64,000 nucleotides of DNA from NCBI RefSeq assembly GCF_025291715.1, contig NZ_JAMBIZ010000001.1, positions 124,001 through 188,000 of the forward strand, given 5' to 3'. The notes beneath the pieces are model-generated. The model did not search any database. It saw nothing but the letters and a program-made list of their open reading frames with translations, and was not told where the DNA came from. Made by a program: the position numbers and the translations under genes. Source of the stretch: Metasolibacillus sp. GTDB lineage: Bacteria; Bacillota; Bacilli; Bacillales_A; Planococcaceae. Positions 43,218 to 51,912 of the stretch are shown one piece after another; the first letter of the stretch is position 1, and each line of letters opens with the position of its first letter.

Positions 43218-43545
43218 GTTTAATTCCACCTTATGCGTGTTTGCAGGACACGTTTTTTAACTTGCTTCAGCAGACATCTCACACATTTATAGTGGTCGGA
43301 TGTATGCAAAAAAGGCTTTTAAATCAGAAAGTTAAACTCCCTACTCCTGCGATTACTCGTCGTAGAAAAGAGTTGCTGATTCAGGTTAAGCCTTTGGCAG
43401 ATGTCACAGATTTTGAGAAAAATCTAGACGCAATTACACTCAGGCGTAATTGATAGCCGACGATAATTATATCAAAAATGGCTAAAGAGTGCTATCAGTA
43501 ATTGGTCTGAAATGAATGCTATAATTATAAAAAGGGGTGAGAGGA
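43218..43545. other. Intergenic region, possible dispersed repeat element
   Basis: No gene. From about 43256 to 43455 the sequence has the look of a non-coding interspersed element: TTGCTTCAGCAGACATCTCACAC at its left, AAAGAGTTGCTGATTCAGGTTAAGCC in the middle, and a right end with GCAATTACACTCAGGCGTAATTG, an imperfect inverted repeat. I recall similar blocks scattered in Lysinibacillus genomes, but no second copy is in this window. Confidence 0.35.
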
Positions 43546-44655
43546 ATGAAAATTGTTATTAGCCCAGACTCATTTAAAGGAACGATGACGGCATCTGAGG
43601 CAGCAACAAGTATCGAGCGTGGTGTGAAACAATGTCTGCCTGACGCAACAACAGTTTTGTTGCCTGTTGCTGATGGAGGAGAGGGAACATTAGAAACGCT
43701 TGCACAGCAATTACATACAATACAGGTGCTTGACCCACTTGGCAGAGCCATTACTGCGAGCTACGGCGTATTGGCTGATGGCACAACATGTGTCATTGAA
43801 ATGGCACAAGCTTCAGGGCTGACATTGCTACAACAGTCAGAACGTAACCCTGCAATCGCTTCAAGCTATGGTACAGGGCAATTGATTCGCCATGCGCTCG
43901 AGCAAGGCTATCGAGAGTTTATTATATGTATCGGTGGCAGTGCGACGAACGACGGTGGTGTTGGCATGCTACGTGCATTAGGCTTGCGCTTATTAGATGA
44001 AGCAGGTGTAGAGGTGGCACATACAATCGCAGGTTTATATGATGTGCAGCAAGTAGATTTTTCTAATTGGGATGAAAAAATTCAGCACGCGACATTCCTA
44101 GTTGCCTGCGATGTGGATAATCCGCTTGTTGGCGAAAAAGGCGCAACAGCCGTGTTTGGCAAGCAAAAAGGTGTAGAAGACATCGCTTATTTTGACACAG
44201 CTTTAACAAAGTGGGCGAATATCGTGGAAAAGGAAATCGGTATTCGCCTGCATGATTATCCAGGTGCTGGTGCTGCTGGTGGGATGGGTGGAGCGTTAAT
44301 TGCTTTTTTAAACGGTCAGCTTCAACAAGGTATTGAGCTTGTACTACAGCGCCTACATTTTGCACAAATCATTGAAGGCGCTGATTTAATTATTACTGGA
44401 GAAGGTCAGTCGGATGCGCAAACACTGCATGGTAAAGCGCCATTTGGTGTACTGACATATGCAAAAAAGCACAATATCCCTGTGCTTTTATTATCGGGAG
44501 TAATTAAGGATAGCGAATTATTGTCGCAGCATTTCCAATTTTGTCATGCCGTTGTACAAAATGATGTTACAGTAGAAATGGCGATGGAGAGACCTGCAAA
44601 ATATTTAACAGAGGCAACTTATCAGTGGATGATTAAAAATTTCAAAAATGGGTAA
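43546..44655 (+). CDS. Glycerate kinase (GlxK/GarK family)
   Basis: A protein of 369 residues that phosphorylates D-glycerate. It opens MKIVISPDSFKGTMTASEAA, with VADGGEGT, CIGGSATNDGGVGMLRALG and ITGEGQSDAQTLHGKAP, all standard family motifs. The start is the ATG at 43546, 8 bases after AAAGGGG; GTG at 43537 overlaps that site. It appears monocistronic; no glyoxylate or glycerate pathway genes are adjacent, so the carbon source it serves is unknown. Confidence 0.93.
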   Translation: MKIVISPDSFKGTMTASEAATSIERGVKQCLPDATTVLLPVADGGEGTLETLAQQLHTIQVLDPLGRAITASYGVLADGTTCVIEMAQASGLTLLQQSERNPAIASSYGTGQLIRHALEQGYREFIICIGGSATNDGGVGMLRALGLRLLDEAGVEVAHTIAGLYDVQQVDFSNWDEKIQHATFLVACDVDNPLVGEKGATAVFGKQKGVEDIAYFDTALTKWANIVEKEIGIRLHDYPGAGAAGGMGGALIAFLNGQLQQGIELVLQRLHFAQIIEGADLIITGEGQSDAQTLHGKAPFGVLTYAKKHNIPVLLLSGVIKDSELLSQHFQFCHAVVQNDVTVEMAMERPAKYLTEATYQWMIKNFKNG

Positions 44656-44691
44656 AGTATAGTGTACTAAAAAATAAAGGAGTTTTGATGT

Positions 44692-45147
44692 ATGTCACAA
44701 AATTTAAATGCAAAATTAAACGAGCTTGTTTCAACGTATTCTGTGCTGTATACAAAGTTACACAATTACCATTGGTATGTAAGTGGTCCATCATTTTTCA
44801 CATTGCATGACAAATTTGAAGAATTGTATAATGAAGCAACATTGAATCTCGATGAGCTAGCGGAGCGCATTTTATCGAAGGATGCGAAGCCTGTGGCGAC
44901 ATTGCGTGAGCATTTAGCGCAATCATTAATTCAAGAGGCTGAAGGCAAAGAAACAGCAGAGCAAATGGTTGCTACTATTGTTGCCGATTTTAAAACAATT
45001 ATGCAGGCACTAAATGAAACGATGTCGATTGCAGCAGAAGATGGCGATGACCGTACAGAGGACATGCTGAATGCGATGTATCAAAGTATTGAAAAGCATA
45101 CGTGGATGTTGAATGCCTATCTTGGTGAAAGCGTCAGCGCACAATAA
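44692..45147 (+). CDS. dps: Dps-family DNA-protecting ferritin-like protein
   Basis: A protein of 151 residues that assembles as a 12-mer, oxidises iron and protects DNA. The ferroxidase ligands are in the LHNYHWYVSG helix (His) and FTLHDKFEELYNE (His, Asp, Glu). The length and lack of a long lysine-rich tail match the Bacillus Dps/MrgA type. AAAGGAG lies 9 bases before the ATG. It is followed by a strong terminator and is monocistronic. Control by PerR or sigma B is likely in the family, but I see no clear box. Confidence 0.9.
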   Translation: MSQNLNAKLNELVSTYSVLYTKLHNYHWYVSGPSFFTLHDKFEELYNEATLNLDELAERILSKDAKPVATLREHLAQSLIQEAEGKETAEQMVATIVADFKTIMQALNETMSIAAEDGDDRTEDMLNAMYQSIEKHTWMLNAYLGESVSAQ

Positions 45148-45577
45148 GTGGGTAGAGCTATGTGGAATTTTTCCATATAGCTCTTTTTGTCATTAGTTCT
45201 GTTAAAAGTAGATGTTCAGGTTAATACTTATTTGAATTATTGATGTCAGCACATTCTATTAGTTTCATTTGTATTGGAAATAACATACATATATAATAAT
45301 TGAGAATGCCGAAATTTGATACAATGAACGGCAGGTTGCTTGGATAAAAAGAGCCATAATTGGAGAAAGGTAGCCAACGAATGGAGAATAAAAGGTTTAA
45401 TGTATAAATAATGTTCATAAGAAAAAGCAATAAACTCTGTCCCATCAGTGTTTGTTGCTTCTCTTTATGTAACCAAACTTACATTTGTTTTGTATATGCT
45501 ATAAATCCTTATTGTACTAAAGCACCCGTTAGTGAAACAAGAATGCTTATCATGGGGATAGGTTTCGTTTTATATAC
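45148..45577. other. Intergenic region without recognisable gene
   Basis: After the dps terminator about 390 bases contain no open frame with a ribosome binding site. Short hydrophobic minus-strand frames (for example 45221-45445) may be a decayed membrane-protein gene. I cannot assign it. Confidence 0.5.
45154..45189 (+). terminator. Terminator of dps
   Basis: AGAGCTATGTGGAA pairs with TTCCATATAGCTCT, followed by TTTTTG. Confidence 0.85.
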
Positions 45578-45868
45578 TTAGACATATTTTTCTGGTATGT
45601 ACAACCGCATATAAAGATAACCATCCTCCATATCGTCTGTTATTTCAAAGCCTATGTTGCGCCAAAATTTTTGTGCGGTTATATTTTCTAATTTATTTTG
45701 AATCAGTTCTCCTTGATAATTACTTTTTTTCTCTAACCATTTAGAAAATAGAAGTAGACAATTCAAATAGGGTATTGCAGAGCTTTTACCAATTTGCCCT
45801 AAACAATCATGATAATAATCTGTCAAAGGAATAAAGGGCTGGTTATCTTTTAATACAATTACTTGTAC
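45578..45868 (-). pseudogene. C-terminal fragment, possibly of a GNAT acetyltransferase
   Basis: The frame is open from 45868 (an in-frame TAA lies just upstream) to the stop at 45578, about 96 residues. The tail LENITAQKFWRNIGFEITDD resembles the NxxAxxFYxxxGF motif of acetyltransferase C-termini. There is no ribosome binding site or plausible start at the upstream end, and the acetyl-CoA-binding loop is absent. I read it as a truncated gene. Confidence 0.4.
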
Positions 45869-45925
45869 TTAATCTTACAGAGTAAGAGCTTCCATTCATT
45901 TTTGCGTTTTTTCAACAACAGAGCC

Positions 45926-46327
45926 CTATAATTCAGGAGCAACTAATTCAACTTTCATTCTGTCTGGATCTTCAAAGTAAACGGCATAATGCTGCTGTCC
46001 ACCAGCAAATGGATGCTGCTTCTTGTAGAGGATTTTGACGCCACGTTCTTCGAGTTTTTTTGTCATATTATCCACATGCTCACGTGAGGTTGCATGAAAG
46101 GCTAAATGATTCAGACCCACTCTGCAGCGATGATAAGCAATGTCTAAAAATCGTTCCTCTGCTTGAACAAACACAATATATGTATTTTCGAGCTTCCAGC
46201 TTTGTCCGCCATCCCATTTTTGAAACGGTTCATAGCCTAATTCCTCTAACAGCCAGCCCCAAAACATAACGGATTGCTCCAAATTGGAGACATATAATTC
46301 GATATGGTGTAATAGCCCTTTAGTCAA
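45926..46327 (-). CDS. VOC-fold (glyoxalase/bleomycin-resistance-like) protein
   Basis: A protein of 133 residues. Metal-ligand-type positions are visible: HHIELYVSNLEQS in the first strand, GLNHLAFHA in the third and FEDPDRMKVELVAPE in the last. This is the vicinal oxygen chelate fold of glyoxalase I, dioxygenases and fosfomycin-resistance proteins. The substrate is unknown. AAGGGGAAAT precedes the ATG. It is divergent from bioY. Confidence 0.85.
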   Translation of the reverse strand: MTKGLLHHIELYVSNLEQSVMFWGWLLEELGYEPFQKWDGGQSWKLENTYIVFVQAEERFLDIAYHRCRVGLNHLAFHATSREHVDNMTKKLEERGVKILYKKQHPFAGGQQHYAVYFEDPDRMKVELVAPEL

Positions 46328-46369
46328 TATAATTTCCCCTTCCTTTGAAAATTATAGCAAATTTCCATA

Positions 46370-46398
46370 TTGACGAATATACAACATTTCGATAATAT
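46370..46398 (+). promoter_or_regulatory. Sigma-A promoter of bioY-bioB
   Basis: TTGACG (46370-46375), 17 bases, TAATAT (46393-46398). Confidence 0.65.
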
Positions 46399-46402
46399 TT
46401 AC

Positions 46403-46429
46403 GTTAACATATAAAATATTTTGGTTAAC
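46403..46429 (+). promoter_or_regulatory. BirA-type biotin operator
   Basis: GTTAAC (46403-46408), 15 bases, GTTAAC (46424-46429), the same half-sites and spacing as the B. subtilis bio operator. It covers the predicted start of transcription, so biotin-loaded BirA should repress bioYB. Confidence 0.85.
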
Positions 46430-46447
46430 TTAAATGGAGGGTGTTTG

Positions 46448-47038
46448 ATGGAAATAGTATCAAAAAGTACGACTTGGCGTACGGTGGATTTACTTTATTG
46501 CAGTGCGTTTGCAACATTAATGATGATTGGAGCAAATATTACGTCGTTTGTGCCGTTTTTAGTGGCGGGCGGTGTGCCTATTACACTGCAAACCTTTTTT
46601 GGTGTACTGGCAGGGCTTGTACTTGGGCGTGTGAAAGGCGCCGTAGCATGTACGGTTTATATGTGTATTGGATTAGCAGGTGCACCTGTTTTTGCGAAAT
46701 TTACAGGAGGTCCAGCCGCTCTCGTTTCACCGACATTTGGCTTTATCATTAGCTTTATTATTTGTGCATATATCGCTGGTGCGATTGTGGAGCGCTACCA
46801 AACAACAAAGGCGTATATCGCTAGCGCTTTAATTACAATGACATTAATTTATCTATTAGGCACGAATTGGATGTACTTTGCCTATCAATTGTGGGCAGCC
46901 GCACCGGATGGCTTTAGCTATAAAATGGCATGGGCATGGATGGTGCCACCGATGCCGAAGGATGTTATTTTAGCGATTGTGGCAGGCTTACTGGCATATC
47001 GACTGCAAAAAACATTGCGTATTTTACCAATTAAATAG
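46448..47038 (+). CDS. bioY: Biotin transporter, BioY family
   Basis: Membrane S-component of 196 residues with six helices. Family features: GGVPITLQTFFGVLAGLVLG and GLAGAPVFAKFTGGPAALVSP, then GFIISFIICAY. BioY binds biotin and works alone or with an ECF energy-coupling module. The start is the ATG at 46448 behind GGAGGGTG; the frame further upstream reads through the operator. It is cotranscribed with bioB 15 bases downstream. Confidence 0.93.
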   Translation: MEIVSKSTTWRTVDLLYCSAFATLMMIGANITSFVPFLVAGGVPITLQTFFGVLAGLVLGRVKGAVACTVYMCIGLAGAPVFAKFTGGPAALVSPTFGFIISFIICAYIAGAIVERYQTTKAYIASALITMTLIYLLGTNWMYFAYQLWAAAPDGFSYKMAWAWMVPPMPKDVILAIVAGLLAYRLQKTLRILPIK

Positions 47039-47053
47039 AGGGTAGGGGAAAAT

Positions 47054-48058
47054 ATGAACTGGCAACAACTAGCGAACGATGTAATTGAGGGGAAAATGTT
47101 AACAAATGACGAAGCATTAGCTATTTTACACACACCAGATGAGGAGCTGTTACCGCTATTGCATGGTGCTTATACGATTCGTAAGCATTATTACGGCAAT
47201 AAAGTAAAGCTGAATATGATCATGAATGCGAAAAGTGGCTATTGTCCTGAAAACTGTGGCTATTGCTCACAATCGTCCATTTCAACAGCACCAATTGAAA
47301 AGTATCCGTTTATTACGAAGGAGGAAATTTTAGCAGGGGCAAAGCAGGCGTTTGACAATCAAATTGGCACGTTTTGTATCGTTGCGAGTGGGCGAGGGCC
47401 GACGCGTAAAGATGTCAATGTTGTGAGTGAGGCAGTGAAGGAAATTAAAGAGAAATACGGCTTGAAGGTTTGCGCCTGCCTAGGCTTATTGAAGGAAGAA
47501 CAGGCGGAGCAGCTAAAGGAAGCAGGCGTTGATCGCTATAATCATAATTTAAATACGTCCGCAAGGCACCATGATTATATTACGACATCGCATACGTATG
47601 AGGATCGTGTCAATACGGTGGAAATGGCGAAAAAGCATGGACTTTCGCCTTGCTCAGGTGCGATTATTGGAATGAAGGAAACGAAGCAGGATGTGGTAGA
47701 TATCGCCTATGCGCTTCATGCCCTTGATGCGGACTCAATTCCAGTTAACTTTTTAAATGCCATTGATGGCACAAAGCTTGAAGGGACAAAGGAATTAAAT
47801 CCGCGCTATTGCTTAAAGGTGCTCGCCTTGTTCCGCTTTATTAATCCAACGAAGGAAATTCGTATTTCTGGTGGACGAGAAATTAACTTAGGCACATTGC
47901 AGCCGTTAGGGCTATATGCGGCAAATAGCATTTTTGTTGGTGATTATTTAACGACAGCGGGGCAGGAGAAAAATAAAGATTATCAAATGCTTGAAGATTT
48001 AGGCTTTGAGATTGAGCTGACAGCGAAGCAACGGGAGCTTTGCGAAATTTCTAGTTAA
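47054..48058 (+). CDS. bioB: Biotin synthase
   Basis: Radical-SAM enzyme of 334 residues inserting sulfur into dethiobiotin. The [4Fe-4S] cysteines are Cys64, Cys68 and Cys71 (YCPENCGYC). NHNLNTS, and RISGGREINLG with the Arg ligand of the second cluster, are present. The other bioADF genes are not in this window, so the cell may import precursors or hold them elsewhere. The gene is regulated with bioY through the BirA-like operator. Confidence 0.96.
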   Translation: MNWQQLANDVIEGKMLTNDEALAILHTPDEELLPLLHGAYTIRKHYYGNKVKLNMIMNAKSGYCPENCGYCSQSSISTAPIEKYPFITKEEILAGAKQAFDNQIGTFCIVASGRGPTRKDVNVVSEAVKEIKEKYGLKVCACLGLLKEEQAEQLKEAGVDRYNHNLNTSARHHDYITTSHTYEDRVNTVEMAKKHGLSPCSGAIIGMKETKQDVVDIAYALHALDADSIPVNFLNAIDGTKLEGTKELNPRYCLKVLALFRFINPTKEIRISGGREINLGTLQPLGLYAANSIFVGDYLTTAGQEKNKDYQMLEDLGFEIELTAKQRELCEISS

Positions 48059-48085
48059 AAAGTAGTGATTCGCCTATTAAATAGT

Positions 48086-48113
48086 TAGGGGCATGTCTTT
48101 TTTAGACAGCCCC
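48086..48113. terminator. Hairpin after bioB
   Basis: GGGGC-TGTCT pairs with AGACA-GCCCC around a T-rich loop. The run following it on the plus strand is weak, so its strength is uncertain. Confidence 0.5.
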
Positions 48114-48123
48114 AATTAAAAGT

Positions 48124-48309
48124 TTAGACTTCCTCAATATCATATACCACTATTTTATTTTGGTTTAATAGCATAATAACGGACATTTTTTGACTTGGAT
48201 TGAATGCGATTTCAATAAATGTACCGCTATCTTTCCCTTCAAAGCCTTGTTCTTTTAGGACAGCAAGCGCCTGTGAAATATTCGTGACATAAATTTTATA
48301 TGTTTGCAT
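48124..48309 (-). CDS. Small hypothetical protein
   Basis: A protein of 61 residues (MQTYKIYVTNISQALAVLKE opening). It looks like a small alpha-beta protein with an acidic tail (VVYDIEEV). AAGGAGGG lies about 6 bases before the ATG at 48309, which decides the start; the longer frame to 48381 has no such site. I do not recognise a family. It lies alone between bioB and a chemoreceptor gene. Confidence 0.65.
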   Translation of the reverse strand: MQTYKIYVTNISQALAVLKEQGFEGKDSGTFIEIAFNPSQKMSVIMLLNQNKIVVYDIEEV

Positions 48310-48499
48310 AAAATCCCTCCTTGCTTTGACATAATAGCATTTTTTAAAAGCATTTACTAAAATTATTGCTTTGTGTGACATTTTATTGAAAAAACTGAAA
48401 CTTATATCCTGATATATGTGTAAAAAGTATTAATATATTTGAACTAGTAATGTATGATAGAGATAATGCTACATGTAGGGATGGAGGAGAGGTTGTAAA

Positions 48500-50494
48500 A
48501 TGCTAAAGTCGATGAAGTGGAAAATGATGTTTGAAATTATGTTAGTCGTTGTAATAATTATTGGGGCATTTTCAGTTTATATTTACTACACAACTTCTCA
48601 CAATATAAAAAGCAATGGAGAGGCGTTAGTAGAGTCGGTTGCAATGGGGATGGAGGGCGCTATCCATTCACGGGAGAAGGCTGAAGAAATTATGGAAAAA
48701 GAGATGCTTGGACAGTCAGTTATGGCATCGTATATTATTCAGCAAGGGGCTACATATAACGATTTAAAAGAAATTGCGGAGCGTGCAGGCATTGATGAAA
48801 TTTGGAGCACAGACGATAAAGGCAATACAGGTGTGACATCTGTTGCTCCGTCTATCGATTTCAACTTTGGATCCGATCCGAATGGCCAAGCAGCTGAATA
48901 TATGCAGCTATTAGACGGACGTGCACAGCAAATTGTTCAAAAGGCGCAAATTCGCGATATTGATAATGAGTTTTATAAATTCGTAGGTGTTGGTGGCTGG
49001 GATGCGGCAAATCCGCAGATTGTTCAAGTGGCACGTAACGGTCAACAATTGTTAGATTTAGAGGCAAGCATCGGTAGCGAATATTATGTCAATCAGCTAA
49101 AGGAGCATTTATCTGCTACTGTTTTATATGCAGCGATGGTATCTGACAGCGGGGAAGTGCTAGCTGCTACATCAGAGCAAGCGTTAACAGATTTAGGCTT
49201 TACTAGTCAGCATTTTACTGATGAAGCTTTGCAGCAGTGGACAGGAGAATACGATAATGAACGTGTTACACAATATGTAAAGAAGCTTTCAAACGGCTCT
49301 TATTTAGCTATTTCTGTATCCAATGCCATTTTAACAAAAATTCAAGTTGGTACAGTGATTGCTGCACTTATCGTTATTATTGTTATTTTTATCGTGACAA
49401 ATTTAACGCTTTCAAGACAAGTTTCTCGTATTTTAGCTGTGCGAGATTCATTGGAGGATATTGGACAAGGGGAAGCCGATTTAACGAAGCGTATTGCTGC
49501 AAGCTCACAGGATGAAATTGGGCAGCTTGTCGTATCCTTTAATGCGATGATGGATAATTTCCAGCACATTATTCGTGATTTACAGCAGGAGGCAAATGGT
49601 ATTCAGCACGCAGCAGCAACGATTCAGCACAGTGCAAGTCAAACATTACAAGCATCGCAATTCATTCAAACGCAGTCAGAGCAGGCGGCAATAGGCTCTA
49701 GTCAGCAGCTTACAAGCACACAGGAAAGCGCCTATGCAATGGGCGAATTAGCACAAGGCATTCAGCATATTGCAGAATCTATTACGGAAATTGCCACGAT
49801 TTCACGTACAACTGAAGAAAATGCCACTGGTGGCTTAGCCATTATGAATCAATTGCAGCAGCATTTGAAAGTGATTTATGAAAAAAATGATTCCTCTGTT
49901 GCGAGCACACAGGAATTAGTGAAGCTATCATCAACAATTGGTGAATTTACGAAGGTGATTACAGACATAGCGGATCAGACGAACTTGCTCGCATTGAACG
50001 CATCAATTGAGGCAGCACGTGCTGGTGAGGCGGGCAAAGGCTTTGCTGTCGTTGCAGATGAGGTGCGCAAGCTGGCAGAGGATTCGAGAACAGCAGCTGA
50101 ACGCATTTCACAGGTTGTGATAAATGTACAGCATGAAACAACCGATATTGTACAAGTGATTCGCTCATTAGCAACTGTTTTAGATGAAGGGCATATGACA
50201 GCAGATAAAGTACAGCAATCGTTTGAGGGCATCAATGCAGATATTCGCTCATTAGCTGTAGAGGTGGACTCTGTTTCGGGGGCTGCACAGGAGATGGCGG
50301 CAAGCACGCAGGAGGTAACAGCGACGATGGAGGATGTTTCAAGCTTGGCAAAGCAAACAACTTCAAGCATGGAGGACATGGCAGAGCAAGTGAAAAATCA
50401 AGTGGCAAGCATGGACAATATGACTAATGCTATTACGCAATTAAATGACACGGTCAATAGCTTAGAGCGTGTCGCAGGGCATTATAAAGTATAA
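48500..50494 (+). CDS. Methyl-accepting chemotaxis protein
   Basis: Transmembrane chemoreceptor of 664 residues. First membrane helix about 11-30, extracellular sensor about 31-280, second helix about 283-307, HAMP domain about 308-360, then a long coiled-coil signalling domain. The hairpin tip [20 protein letters not shown] is the conserved CheA/CheW contact. The sensor resembles a single Cache-like fold; its ligand is unknown. GGAGGAGAGG precedes the ATG. It has its own terminator and stands apart from other chemotaxis genes. Confidence 0.92.
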   Translation: MLKSMKWKMMFEIMLVVVIIIGAFSVYIYYTTSHNIKSNGEALVESVAMGMEGAIHSREKAEEIMEKEMLGQSVMASYIIQQGATYNDLKEIAERAGIDEIWSTDDKGNTGVTSVAPSIDFNFGSDPNGQAAEYMQLLDGRAQQIVQKAQIRDIDNEFYKFVGVGGWDAANPQIVQVARNGQQLLDLEASIGSEYYVNQLKEHLSATVLYAAMVSDSGEVLAATSEQALTDLGFTSQHFTDEALQQWTGEYDNERVTQYVKKLSNGSYLAISVSNAILTKIQVGTVIAALIVIIVIFIVTNLTLSRQVSRILAVRDSLEDIGQGEADLTKRIAASSQDEIGQLVVSFNAMMDNFQHIIRDLQQEANGIQHAAATIQHSASQTLQASQFIQTQSEQAAIGSSQQLTSTQESAYAMGELAQGIQHIAESITEIATISRTTEENATGGLAIMNQLQQHLKVIYEKNDSSVASTQELVKLSSTIGEFTKVITDIADQTNLLALNASIEAARAGEAGKGFAVVADEVRKLAEDSRTAAERISQVVINVQHETTDIVQVIRSLATVLDEGHMTADKVQQSFEGINADIRSLAVEVDSVSGAAQEMAASTQEVTATMEDVSSLAKQTTSSMEDMAEQVKNQVASMDNMTNAITQLNDTVNSLERVAGHYKV

Positions 50495-50499
50495 AGGAT

Positions 50500-50530
50500 G
50501 GGAGCTGCCCGCAAAGGGTGGCTCCTTTTT
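50500..50530 (+). terminator. Terminator of chemoreceptor gene
   Basis: GGAGCTGCCC pairs with GGGTGGCTCC, followed by TTTTT. Confidence 0.8.
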
Positions 50531-50697
50531 ATCATGATTCAGCAGAAAACGCCTACTGCTATAGGCTGTGCCATGAATCGCTTCATTCAGTGACTGTCCA
50601 AGCATAATACAAAATCCCGAAACAATTAAGCCAAAGCGTAATTGATATTTGAAGCGTTGTTAGTTTAATAAATTAACCTATTCAATTATCTTGGAAA

Positions 50698-50755
50698 AGT
50701 CACAAATAAAACTGAGAGTTCGCAAATATCTTAGAGAAATCGCAAATAAAAAAGC
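50698..50755. repeat. Degenerate GCAAATAAA-type repeats
   Basis: AAGTCACAAATAAAACTGAGAG, TTCGCAAATATCTTAGAG and AATCGCAAATAAAAAAGC follow each other about every 20 bases. They resemble half-units of the array at 36662-36838. Confidence 0.6.
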
Positions 50756-50872
50756 AAACCCTGAATATTTAAGACAATCGCTGATATATTTTATCAAGTG
50801 TTTTGCAGTATTTTATGTGAAATAAAGAATAATCAACATGCTTGCTATTTTATAAATCTACCGATTCTTAGC

Positions 50873-50926
50873 ACAAAAGGCTTACTGGAAAAGGGAACGC
50901 CCATTTCCAGTAAGCCTTTATTGTGC
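50873..50926. terminator. Terminator of the squalene/phytoene synthase-like gene
   Basis: AAAGGCTTACTGGAAA pairs with TTTCCAGTAAGCCTTT. On the minus strand a TTTTG run follows. Confidence 0.8.
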
Positions 50927-50929
50927 AGT

Positions 50930-51748
50930 TTAATCTGCTTGAATTTCCTCGACTGTTTGCTCTACTTCTGCACGCGACACTTTTTCACGACCATCGCGTA
51001 ATGCCTTTAATGTTTTATGTGCTAATGCCAATGGTAAACGACAGAATAACAAGACTGTGCGCTTATTAATGCTTTTCATATATTCATCAGCCTTCGCTAA
51101 GTTTTCCTCGGCATAGGCAAATAGCTCAGGGCGCCCCCAGCCATCTGGTACGAAGCTGACACCGCGCTCATTTAAATCTTCCTGCTCGTTGCGCAAAATA
51201 TTGACGGCCTGTAAGCCGCGACCGTAACCAATAGCTAAGTCTCGGTCTGTTTGGATGCCCTCAAACTCATACCATAAATCAGACAGCATAACACCGACAA
51301 GACCTGCGACATAATATGTATAATCATCCAAATCTTCACGTGTCGACACCTGCCAATTTGCCTTCGCCCATTTCGCCATACCTGTTGCCATTTCGCTCGT
51401 TGCTGCTGTTACAAGTGGCAGTGCTCTTGCAGGACATGCCTCTAACCAATCGGCTAAACGCAATGTTACTTCAGGTAATTTATCTTGCTGTGGTGCAAGA
51501 AGTGCTGCATATGCATTTGCATCAAATGGCTTTTGCAACAGCTCGCTTGTTGCCATTAATAGCGCATGCTTTGTGTCATTATCAATCTCTTCGTGGTCTT
51601 CAATTTCGTCGATAGCACGCATCGCTAAATAGGCTGTAGCTACTGCCATCTTCAATTCTTTTTGTAAAAATGTTATCGGAATATAAAAAGTGCGGCTCGT
51701 TTCTTTTAAAACGCGCATTGCCTCTTTTTGAAGCACTTTATTTGTCAT
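50930..51748 (-). CDS. Squalene/phytoene synthase family protein with altered second aspartate motif
   Basis: A protein of 272 residues that would join two prenyl diphosphates head to head. The first acidic motif is intact (AIDEIEDHEEID). The second, normally DxxED in NILRDxxED, reads NILRNEQEDLNERG, with Asn for the first Asp. The SRTFY motif near residue 20 is present. No carotenoid desaturase or hopanoid gene is nearby. The product could be dehydrosqualene, squalene or phytoene; the Asn may change metal binding. A GAGG-type site precedes the ATG. Confidence 0.85.
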   Translation of the reverse strand: MTNKVLQKEAMRVLKETSRTFYIPITFLQKELKMAVATAYLAMRAIDEIEDHEEIDNDTKHALLMATSELLQKPFDANAYAALLAPQQDKLPEVTLRLADWLEACPARALPLVTAATSEMATGMAKWAKANWQVSTREDLDDYTYYVAGLVGVMLSDLWYEFEGIQTDRDLAIGYGRGLQAVNILRNEQEDLNERGVSFVPDGWGRPELFAYAEENLAKADEYMKSINKRTVLLFCRLPLALAHKTLKALRDGREKVSRAEVEQTVEEIQAD

Positions 51749-51912
51749 ACCGACGCCTCCTCAAATATATACACACTCTATCGTAACGCAAAATAGTGAA
51801 AAGATAAAATGCAAACTGCTAAAATCATTATTTTATTTTCGGCTGTGGGGTTTTCCTCCTTACTAATCTACGTTAAAATGGTAGAAGCAATACAACAATG
51901 GTAGGTGGCTAA

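Larger units (their letters stand above)
50495..50929. other. Intergenic region with terminators and degenerate repeats
   Basis: No gene. It contains the chemoreceptor terminator (50500-50530), degenerate copies of the GCAAATAAA repeat (50698-50755) and the terminator of the prenyl synthase gene (50873-50926). Confidence 0.65.

Noticed and set aside
43094-43453. Reading frame of 119 codons between trhO and glycerate kinase
   Set aside because: It overlaps trhO on the opposite strand and then runs into the putative non-coding element; no start signal.
45221-45445. Minus-strand frame of 74 hydrophobic codons
   Set aside because: No ribosome binding site and no recognised family; at most part of a decayed membrane-protein gene.
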